Position numbers and translations under genes: made by a program. This document shows, one piece after another, positions 57,707 to 64,000 of a stretch of 64,000 nt of DNA. Positions within the stretch are counted from its first letter, which is position 1. Each line of letters opens with the position of its first letter. The DNA is from Streptomyces halstedii. Its GTDB lineage: Bacteria; Actinomycetota; Actinomycetes; Streptomycetales; Streptomycetaceae. Below the pieces are notes generated by a model. It ran no database searches, had not been told where the DNA came from, and worked only from the letters and a program-made list of their open reading frames with translations. The stretch is from the NCBI GenBank assembly GCA_000720535.1, contig JOAZ01000027.1, positions 20,938-84,937 of the forward strand, given 5' to 3'.

Positions 57707-59086
57707 TCAGAGCTTCGCCCACGCCTCGGTGAGGACGCCGCGCAGGATGCCCTCGATCTCGTCGAACGTCGAACGGTCGGAGATCAGCGGCGGCGCGAGC
57801 TGGATCACCGGGTCGCCGCGGTCGTCGGCCCGGCAGTACAGGCCGTTGTCGTACAGCGCCTGGGAGAGGAAGCCGTACAGGACGCGCTCGGTCTCCTCGG
57901 CGTCGAACGTCTCCTTGGTCGCCTTGTCCTTCACCAGCTCGATGCCGTAGAAGAAGCCGTTGCCCCGGACGTCGCCGACGATCGGCAGGTCGTGGAGCCT
58001 GCTCAGGGTGGTGAGGAAGGCGTTCTCGTTGTCCAGGACGTGCTGGTTGAGGCCCTCGCGCTCGAAGATGTCGAGGTTGGCGAGCGCGACCGCGGCGGAG
58101 ACCGGGTGGCCGCCGAAGGTGTAACCGTGCAGGAAGGTGTTGTCGCCCTCGTAGAACGGCTCGGCCAGCCGGTCGGAGATGACGCAGGCCCCGATGGGGG
58201 AGTAGCCCGAGGTCATGCCCTTGGCACAGGTGATCATGTCCGGCACGTAGTCGAACTTGTCGCAGGCGAACATCGTGCCCAGCCGGCCGAAGGCGCAGAT
58301 GACCTCGTCCGACACGAGCAGGACGTCGTGCCGGTCGCAGATCTCGCGCACCCGCCGGAAGTAGCCGGGCGGCGGCGGGAAGCAGCCGCCGGCGTTCTGC
58401 ACCGGCTCCAGGAAGACCGCGGCGACGGTGTCCGCGCCCTCGAAGAGGATCTGCTGCTCGATCTGGTCGGCGGCCCAGCGGCCGAACGCCTCCGGGTCGT
58501 CGCCGAAGAGCGGCGCACGGTAGATGTTGGTGTTCGCCACCTTGTGCGCGCCCGGCACCAGCGGCTCGAACGGGGCCTTGAGCGCGGGCAGTCCGGTGAT
58601 CGACAGGGCGCCCTGCGGGGTGCCGTGGTAGGCGACGGCCCGCGAGATGACCTTGTGCTTGGCCGGCTTGCCGGTGAGCTTGAAGTACTGCTTGGCCAGC
58701 TTCCACGCGGTCTCGACGGCCTCGCCGCCGCCGGTGGTGAAGAAGACCTTGTTGAGGTCGCCGGGCGCGTGGCCGGCCAGCCGCTCGGCCAGTTCGACGG
58801 CCTTGGGGTGGGCGTAGGACCACACCGGGAAGAAGGCCAGCTCCCTCGCCTGCTCGTACGCCGCCTCGGCCAGCTCGCGGCGGCCGTGCCCGGCGTTGAC
58901 CACGAACAGGCCGGAGAGGCCGTCGAGGTAGCGCTTGCCCCGGTCGTCGTAGATGTAGGTGCCCTCACCACGCACAATGGTGGGCACGGGCGCGTCCGCG
59001 TAGTCGGACATACGGGTGAAGTGCATCCACAGGTGGTCGTACGCGGTTCGGCTGAGGTCCTTGCTCACGGCTGTCGGGTTCCCCAC
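57707..59086 (-). CDS. Class III omega-aminotransferase (putrescine/GABA/beta-alanine type)
   Basis: A 459-residue PLP enzyme: TGGGEAVETAWKLAKQYF, YHGTPQGALS, the PLP loop VSDEVICAFGRLG and the Schiff-base Lys in TCAKGMTSGYSPIGA. In S. coelicolor the equivalent gene lies in the polyamine-degradation locus, consistent with the aldehyde dehydrogenase across the divergent promoter. GTG 59086 (MGNPTAVSKDLSRTAYDHLW) gives the common length; GTG 59068 overlaps the Lrp stop as GTGA. The substrate is inferred. Confidence 0.88.
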   Translation of the reverse strand: MGNPTAVSKDLSRTAYDHLWMHFTRMSDYADAPVPTIVRGEGTYIYDDRGKRYLDGLSGLFVVNAGHGRRELAEAAYEQARELAFFPVWSYAHPKAVELAERLAGHAPGDLNKVFFTTGGGEAVETAWKLAKQYFKLTGKPAKHKVISRAVAYHGTPQGALSITGLPALKAPFEPLVPGAHKVANTNIYRAPLFGDDPEAFGRWAADQIEQQILFEGADTVAAVFLEPVQNAGGCFPPPPGYFRRVREICDRHDVLLVSDEVICAFGRLGTMFACDKFDYVPDMITCAKGMTSGYSPIGACVISDRLAEPFYEGDNTFLHGYTFGGHPVSAAVALANLDIFEREGLNQHVLDNENAFLTTLSRLHDLPIVGDVRGNGFFYGIELVKDKATKETFDAEETERVLYGFLSQALYDNGLYCRADDRGDPVIQLAPPLISDRSTFDEIEGILRGVLTEAWAKL

Positions 59087-59562
59087 ATGTAGGTCTGCTT
59101 CTTGAGCTTGAGGTAGACGAAGCTTTCGGTGGAGCGCACGCCGGGGACGGCCCGGATGCGGGTGTTGATCGTCTCCAGCAGGTGGTCGTCGTCCTCGCAG
59201 ACGATCTCCACCATCAGGTCGAAGGAGCCCGCGGTCATCACCACGTACTCGCACTCGCTCATGGCCGACAGGGCCTCCGCCACCGGGTCGAGGTCCCCCT
59301 CGACGTTGATGCCGACCATCGCCTGGCGCATCAGGCCCACGGTGAGCGGGTCGGTGACGGCCACGATCTGCATCACGCCCTGGTCGAGCAGCTTCTGCAC
59401 CCGCTGGCGCACCGCCGCCTCGGAGAGGCCCACGGCCTTGCCGATCGCGGCGTAGGGACGGCGTCCGTCCTCCTGGAGCTGTTCGATGATCGCGAGGGAG
59501 ACGGCGTCGACCGCCGTCGACGGTCCGTGCCCTGTCCTGGAGTCTGCGTTACGGGTGGCCAC
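59065..59562 (-). CDS. Lrp/AsnC family transcriptional regulator
   Basis: A 165-residue regulator: N-terminal HTH (VSLAIIEQLQEDGRRPYAAIGKAVGLSEAAVRQRVQKL) and C-terminal RAM ligand domain (MQIVAVTDPLTVGLM, GSFDLMVEIVCEDDDHLLE). GTG 59562 or upstream 59598. Cotranscribed with the aminotransferase (overlapping) and divergent from the dehydrogenase, so it probably controls both. Confidence 0.88.
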   Translation of the reverse strand: MATRNADSRTGHGPSTAVDAVSLAIIEQLQEDGRRPYAAIGKAVGLSEAAVRQRVQKLLDQGVMQIVAVTDPLTVGLMRQAMVGINVEGDLDPVAEALSAMSECEYVVMTAGSFDLMVEIVCEDDDHLLETINTRIRAVPGVRSTESFVYLKLKKQTYMWGTRQP

Positions 59563-59598
59563 CCACCCACTCTGCACCGCGACTCGTCTGTCTGGCAA

Positions 59599-59739
59599 GC
59601 GTAAACCGATGAAATCCGTTGTCTTGGGGCCTGGATCTCACTGAATCCGTAGGTGACGGTGGGTGGGTATGTCGAAAGCGTCACCGGACCGTCTAGGGTG
59701 GGTGTCTCACCCATCGGACAGCCGACAGGAGGGGTGGTC
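59599..59739. promoter_or_regulatory. Divergent control region of the Lrp-aminotransferase operon and the dehydrogenase
   Basis: 141 bases with AT-richer patches (AAACCGATGAAATCC) and TAGGGT at 59694-59699, a possible -10 for the dehydrogenase. A natural binding site for the Lrp protein. Confidence 0.4.
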
Positions 59740-61179
59740 GTGACCACCGAGGTGCGCCGTCTGCGCAACTACATCGACGGAGAGTTCCGGGACGCCGCGG
59801 ACGGGCGGACCACCGACGTGGTCAACCCGGTGACGGAGGAGGTCTACGCGACCGCCCCGCTCTCCGGCCAGGCCGACGTCGACGCCGCCATGGCGGCCGC
59901 CGCCGCCGCGTTCCCCGCGTGGCGGGACGTGACGCCCGCCGAGCGCCAGAGGGCGCTGCTGAAGATCGCCGACGCCTTCGAGGAGCGGGCCGAGGACCTC
60001 ATCGCCGCGGAGTCGGAGAACACCGGCAAGCCGCTGGGGCTCACCCGCACCGAAGAGATCCCGCCGATGGTCGACCAGATCCGGTTCTTCGCCGGTGCGG
60101 CCCGGATGCTCGAAGGCCGGTCGGCCGGGGAGTACATGGAGGGTCTGACCTCGATCGTCCGCCGCGAGCCGGTGGGCGTCTGCGCGCAGGTCGCCCCCTG
60201 GAACTACCCGATGATGATGGCCGTGTGGAAGTTCGCCCCGGCGCTGGCGGCGGGCAACACCGTGGTCATCAAGCCGTCCGACACCACCCCGGCCTCCACG
60301 GTGCTGATCGCCGAGATCATCGGGCAGATCCTCCCGAAGGGCGTCTTCAACGTCCTGTGCGGGGACCGCGACACGGGCCGCGCGATGGTGGAGCACCCGG
60401 TCCCGGCGATGGCCTCCATCACCGGCTCGGTGCGGGCCGGCATGCAGGTCGCCGAGTCGGCGGCCAAGGACGTCAAGCGGGTCCACCTGGAGCTCGGCGG
60501 CAAGGCCCCGGTCGTGGTGTTCGAGGACGCCGACATCGCCAAGGCCGTCGCGGGCATCTCCGAGGCGGGCTACTTCAACGCCGGCCAGGACTGCACGGCG
60601 GCGACCCGAGTCCTGGTCCACGAGTCCGTCCACGACGAGTTCGTCACCGCGCTCGCCAAGGCGGCGGCCGACACGAAGACGGGCCTCCCGGACGACGAGG
60701 ACGTGCTGTACGGCCCGCTGAACAACGCGAACCAGCTGGCGCAGGTCAGCGGCTTCGTCGAGCGGCTCCCCGCGCACGCCCGGGTCGAGGCCGGCGGCCA
60801 CCGGGTCGGCGACAAGGGGTACTTCTACGCCCCGACCGTCGTCTCCGGGCTCAAGCAGGACGACGAGATCATCCAGCACGAGGTCTTCGGGCCCGTCATC
60901 ACCGTCCAGTCCTTCACGGACGAGGCGCAGGCGCTCACCTACGCCAACGGTGTGGAGTACGCGCTGGCCTCCTCGGTGTGGACCAAGGACCACGCCCGCG
61001 CGATGCGCATGTCCAAGAACCTGGACTTCGGCTGTGTGTGGATCAACACCCACATCCCGCTCGTCGCCGAGATGCCGCACGGCGGATTCAAGAAGTCCGG
61101 GTACGGCAAGGACCTCTCGGCGTACGGCTTCGAGGACTACACCCGCGTCAAGCACGTCATGACGTCCCTCGACGGCTGA
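59740..61179 (+). CDS. Aldehyde dehydrogenase (aminobutyraldehyde/betaine-aldehyde type)
   Basis: A 479-residue NAD(P)-dependent dehydrogenase: PWNYPMMMAVWKFAPALAAGN, the glutamate motif LELGGKAPVVVF, the catalytic Cys in AGQDCTAATR, and HEVFGPVITV. It would oxidise the amino aldehyde made by the adjacent transaminase. GTG 59740 follows AGGAGGGG. Confidence 0.9.
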   Translation: MTTEVRRLRNYIDGEFRDAADGRTTDVVNPVTEEVYATAPLSGQADVDAAMAAAAAAFPAWRDVTPAERQRALLKIADAFEERAEDLIAAESENTGKPLGLTRTEEIPPMVDQIRFFAGAARMLEGRSAGEYMEGLTSIVRREPVGVCAQVAPWNYPMMMAVWKFAPALAAGNTVVIKPSDTTPASTVLIAEIIGQILPKGVFNVLCGDRDTGRAMVEHPVPAMASITGSVRAGMQVAESAAKDVKRVHLELGGKAPVVVFEDADIAKAVAGISEAGYFNAGQDCTAATRVLVHESVHDEFVTALAKAAADTKTGLPDDEDVLYGPLNNANQLAQVSGFVERLPAHARVEAGGHRVGDKGYFYAPTVVSGLKQDDEIIQHEVFGPVITVQSFTDEAQALTYANGVEYALASSVWTKDHARAMRMSKNLDFGCVWINTHIPLVAEMPHGGFKKSGYGKDLSAYGFEDYTRVKHVMTSLDG

Positions 61180-61198
61180 TCCCGCCGTCCGCGTTCCC

Positions 61199-61226
61199 AC
61201 GGCCCCGGGCCGCCGCCCGGGGCCGT
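61199..61226 (+). terminator. Terminator after the aldehyde dehydrogenase
   Basis: ACGGCCCCGGGC / GCCCGGGGCCGT, 12-bp perfect stem, loop CGCC, weak T content after it. Confidence 0.7.
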
Positions 61227-61328
61227 TCGCGTACCCGGCGGGCCGTCACGGGCGACGGCGCGGAGCCCGCGGCGCCCGGCCGTCAGGTGCCTGGAGGCGG
61301 CACAGGCGGCGTGACCGTCGCCCGGCCG

Positions 61329-62033
61329 TCAGGCGTCCGTGCGGCGGGCGGGGCCGTCGAGCAGGGCGCGAAGCGCGTCGATCCGGTTGGTGGTGACCGA
61401 GTCGACGCCGCACCCGGTCAGCCGGCGCATCGTCCGCCGGGTGTCCGCCGTCCAGACGGAGACCAGCAGCCCGTCCGCGTGGATCCGGGCGGCCAGGTCG
61501 CGGTTCATCAGCCCGAAACGGTAGTTGAGCCAGCGCGGCCGGACGGCCTCCAGCAGGACGGGGCGCGGCGGGGCCGACGTCGTCCAGGTCAGCGCGATCT
61601 CCGCGGCCGGGTCGGCCTCGCGCACCCGCAGCATGGCCGCCGTGTCCGCGCAGTAGTACACGCGCTCGGCCGCCCCGCAGTCATGGACCGTCCCCACGAT
61701 CCGCCGCACCGAGGCGTCGGTGGATCCGGGCAGGTCGAGCATGAGCCGGCGGGGCCCGGCCGCGGCGAGCGCCTCGCGCAGGGTCGGGACCCCGCCGCCG
61801 GTCCGCTCGGTCAACTCCCGGTGGCCGAGCCGGTCGAGGCGGACGTCCTGCCCCCACAGGCGCTCCAGCGTGGAGTCGTGCAGCAGGACGGGCACCCCGT
61901 CGCGGGTGACCCGGACGTCGACCTCGACCGCGTCCGCCCCCCGCTCGACGGCGGACCGGACCGAACGGAGGGTGTTCTCACGGGCGCGGTAGGGATCGCC
62001 GCGGTGGGCCACGGCGGTGACGGTACTGGCCAT
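61329..62033 (-). CDS. Glycerophosphodiester phosphodiesterase
   Basis: A 234-residue GDPD TIM barrel: VAHRGDPYRARENTLRS (catalytic HRG and the E.N metal site), AVEVDVRVTRDGVPVLLHDSTLERL (E.D and HD). The C-terminal VSVWTADTRRTMRRLTGCGVDSVTTNR motif is typical. No signal peptide, so cytoplasmic. ATG 62033. Adjacent to the deaminase gene, 23 bases apart. Confidence 0.9.
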   Translation of the reverse strand: MASTVTAVAHRGDPYRARENTLRSVRSAVERGADAVEVDVRVTRDGVPVLLHDSTLERLWGQDVRLDRLGHRELTERTGGGVPTLREALAAAGPRRLMLDLPGSTDASVRRIVGTVHDCGAAERVYYCADTAAMLRVREADPAAEIALTWTTSAPPRPVLLEAVRPRWLNYRFGLMNRDLAARIHADGLLVSVWTADTRRTMRRLTGCGVDSVTTNRIDALRALLDGPARRTDA

Positions 62034-62056
62034 GGGCCCATTGTGACGGCAGGAGG

Positions 62057-63091
62057 TCACCGCCCGGGAGCGGCCACCCAGTTCTCCGTGTACGTGTCGA
62101 TCTCGGCGGCCAGTGCCCGCTTGCCCGCCGGGTCCAGGAACGAGGCCTCCACGGCGTTCTTGGCCAGCGCCGCCAGTCCGCGTTCGTCCAGGTCCAGCAG
62201 CCGGGCGGCCACCGCGTACTCGTTGTTGAGGTCGGTGCCGAACATGGGCGGGTCGTCGCTGTTGATGGTGATCAGGACCCCTGCCCCGGCCATCTCCCGC
62301 ACCGGGTGCTGGTCGAGGTCGGCGACCGCCCGGGTCGCGATGTTCGAGGTGGGGCAGACCTCCAGGGCGATCCGGTGCTCCGCGAGGTGGGCCAGCAGCT
62401 TCGGGTCCCGGACCGAGCTGGTGCCATGGCCGACGCGCTCGGCGCGCAGGAAGGTCAGCGCGTCCCAGACGGTCTGCGGGCCGGTGGTCTCCCCGGCGTG
62501 CGGGACGGAGTGCAGCCCCTCGGCGATGGCCCGGTCGAAATAGGGCTTGAACTGCGGGCGGTCCACCCCGATCTCCGGGCCGCCGAGACCGAAGGAGACG
62601 AGCCCCTCGGGCCGCAGGTCCACCGCGAGCCGGGTGGTCTCCTCGGCGGCCTCCAGCCCGGCCTCGCCGGGGATGTCGAAGCACCAGCGGAGCACGACGC
62701 CCCACTCCGCCTCGGCCGCCTTGCGGGCGTCCTCGATCGCCTCCATGAAGCCCGCTTCCGGGATGCCGCGCCGGGTCGAACTGAACGGAGTGACCGTCAG
62801 CTCCGCGTACCTGATGTTCTGCCGCGCCATGTCCCGGGCGATCTCGAACGTCAGCAGCCGGACGTCCTCCGGAGTGCGGATCAGGTCCACCACCGAGAGG
62901 TACACGTCGATGAAGTGCCCGAAGTCGGTGAACGTGAAGAAGTCCGACAGCGCCTCAGGGTCGGTGGGGACGGCGGAGTCGGGGTGGCGGGCCGCCAGTT
63001 CGGCCACGATGCGGGGCGAGGCCGAGCCGACGTGGTGCACGTGGAGCTCGGCCTTGGGCAGCCCCGCGATGAAGGGGAACAACTCGTTCAT
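62057..63091 (-). CDS. Adenosine deaminase family protein, probable aminodeoxyfutalosine deaminase
   Basis: A 344-residue amidohydrolase TIM barrel. Zinc ligands His17 and His19 are in ELHVHHVGSASPR; later ligands/catalytic residues are in VPHAGE, RVGHGTS and INSDDPPMF. The HHVGSASP variant of the usual HLDG(A/S) is, to my knowledge, shared with actinobacterial enzymes that deaminate 6-amino-6-deoxyfutalosine in menaquinone synthesis. Plain adenosine deaminase remains possible. ATG 63091. Confidence 0.8.
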   Translation of the reverse strand: MNELFPFIAGLPKAELHVHHVGSASPRIVAELAARHPDSAVPTDPEALSDFFTFTDFGHFIDVYLSVVDLIRTPEDVRLLTFEIARDMARQNIRYAELTVTPFSSTRRGIPEAGFMEAIEDARKAAEAEWGVVLRWCFDIPGEAGLEAAEETTRLAVDLRPEGLVSFGLGGPEIGVDRPQFKPYFDRAIAEGLHSVPHAGETTGPQTVWDALTFLRAERVGHGTSSVRDPKLLAHLAEHRIALEVCPTSNIATRAVADLDQHPVREMAGAGVLITINSDDPPMFGTDLNNEYAVAARLLDLDERGLAALAKNAVEASFLDPAGKRALAAEIDTYTENWVAAPGR

Positions 63092-63209
63092 CGGATCTCC
63101 CGGATCTCAGGTCGTGGGCCGGGAGCACCGGCCGCACCGATCATCGTATGCGGGGCCTTCGGGCCCGGTGCCGGGCCGTAGCATGGCGGGACCACGATGG
63201 GGGAGGCCC

Positions 63210-63905
63210 ATGTCAGACAACACACAGCAGCCCGGGGGCGGACCCGCGCCGCGCGACCCGTGGGCGCCGCCGGAGAACAGGGTGGAACTGGGCAAGCCGA
63301 CGAGTGCCCCCCGGCCGCCGGGCGTGCACGACCAGCCGACGGTCACGGCCGCACCGGGCCCGGACCAAGGCCCCGGGCCGGTACCCGCGCCCCCGGCCGG
63401 AGGCTTCGCACCGCCCCCCGGCGGTGACGTACCCCCGCCGCCGGTCGCACCGAACGGACCGGGATGGCCCGGGGCGCAGTACGGCTACCCGGCCACGCCC
63501 CCCGCTCCCGCGCCCGCCCCGCCGTACGCCGGCTACCCGGGATATCCCGGCTACGGGGGCCAGCCGGCCTGGGGCGGACCCGCCCCCGCGAACGGCCTCG
63601 GCGTCGCCGCGATGGTGCTCGGCATCGTCGGGGTGGTCGGCTTCTGCATGTGGGGGATCGGCATCGTCCTGGGCGTCCTCGCGCTCGTCTTCGGCATCGT
63701 CGGACACGGCCGGGTCAAGCGCGGCGAGGCGAACAACGGCGGAATGGCGCTCGCCGGGATCATTCTCGGATCGGTCTCGATCGTGGTCGGCGGCGTCTTC
63801 CTCGTCCTCCTCGTCATCGGTGTCACCGACGGCGGTTCGAGCGGCGAGGAGTACGGGTACGACGACCCGTTCGCCACCTCCCTGGTCGTCGGCGCCGGAC
63901 GCTAG
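63210..63905 (+). CDS. DUF4190 membrane protein with a Pro-rich N terminus
   Basis: A 231-residue protein. The first ~125 residues are disordered and Pro/Gly/Ala/Tyr-rich (PYAGYPGYPGYGG). Two membrane helices follow (LGVAAMVLGIVGVVGFCMWGIGIVLGVLALVFGIVG and GMALAGIILGSVSIVVGGVFLVLLVIGV) with GHGRVKRGE between, the DUF4190 pattern. The C terminus is acidic. GGGAGG just before ATG 63210. Function unknown. Confidence 0.82.
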   Translation: MSDNTQQPGGGPAPRDPWAPPENRVELGKPTSAPRPPGVHDQPTVTAAPGPDQGPGPVPAPPAGGFAPPPGGDVPPPPVAPNGPGWPGAQYGYPATPPAPAPAPPYAGYPGYPGYGGQPAWGGPAPANGLGVAAMVLGIVGVVGFCMWGIGIVLGVLALVFGIVGHGRVKRGEANNGGMALAGIILGSVSIVVGGVFLVLLVIGVTDGGSSGEEYGYDDPFATSLVVGAGR

Positions 63906-64000
63906 GTGTATTGATCACGAGCGTTGTTAACGCCGATCGGGCTTGATCATGGCGAAGGCCTCCGTGTGTGGTGGAGGTGTCGAATTCTTCACCGCACGGA

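Overview
The window is chromosomal DNA from a Streptomyces. GC content is very high, GTG starts are common, and the gene order (recG-rsmD-coaD, rpmF-rnc-mutM, smc, ftsY, nsdA, amtB-glnK-glnD, ffh, rpsP-rimM-trmD-rplS, four signal peptidases, whiG, rpsB-tsf-pyrH-frr-cdsA) matches, as far as I recall, the S. coelicolor SCO55xx-SCO56xx core. I see no insertion sequence, phage, plasmid, rRNA, convincing tRNA or CRISPR. It is mostly conserved vegetative genome, with unusual details inside genes and at their junctions.

Layout. 1-9.8 kb: rpmB on the minus strand, then plus-strand genes for a FakA-like DAK2 protein, RecG, RsmD, CoaD, a coiled-coil DivIVA-like protein, DUF177/L32/RNase III and MutM. 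9.8-16.2 kb: a secreted CAP-domain protein (minus), acylphosphatase, a small coiled-coil protein and the condensin Smc. 16.4-23.3 kb: glucose permease GlcP, an NCS1 permease (minus), SRP receptor FtsY, a PrimPol-like protein (minus) and the development regulator NsdA. 23.7-29.7 kb: nitrogen operon amtB-glnK-glnD behind a GlnR-like site, then Ffh. 29.8-39.2 kb: a methyltransferase (minus), a SprT-like zinc protein, the S16/KhpA/RimM/TrmD/L19 translation block, signal peptidases SipW-X-Y-Z, a NUDIX hydrolase and DUF2469. 39.4-45.4 kb: YraN, ComM, DprA, sporulation sigma factor WhiG, a TetR regulator and an M23 peptidase (minus). 45.6-51.5 kb: rpsB-tsf-pyrH-frr-cdsA and RlmN. 51.6-55.6 kb: TPP riboswitch and thiamine ABC transporter. 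55.6-64 kb: an ABC exporter pair (minus), a transaminase/Lrp/aldehyde dehydrogenase catabolic module, a GDPD, an aminodeoxyfutalosine/adenosine deaminase (minus) and a DUF4190 membrane protein. The last 95 bases hold no complete gene.

Functional links. Protein export (Ffh, FtsY, four signal peptidases), ribosome synthesis and maturation (S2, S16, L19, L28, L32, RimM, TrmD, RsmD, RlmN, Frr, Tsf), chromosome handling (Smc, RecG, DprA, MutM) and nitrogen sensing (AmtB-GlnK-GlnD) are clustered with the developmental regulators NsdA, WhiG and RNase III (AbsB in S. coelicolor).

The most notable observations are: a long Pro/Ala/Gly-rich insertion in the Smc hinge; a 33-bp tandem repeat between comM and dprA that creates a 33-residue ORF with ATGA overlaps on both sides; a six-copy 16-bp GATC-containing repeat just upstream of smc; single TTA codons in nsdA and dprA; and an M23 peptidase frame that has lost its stop. 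No wholly new multi-gene system was found.
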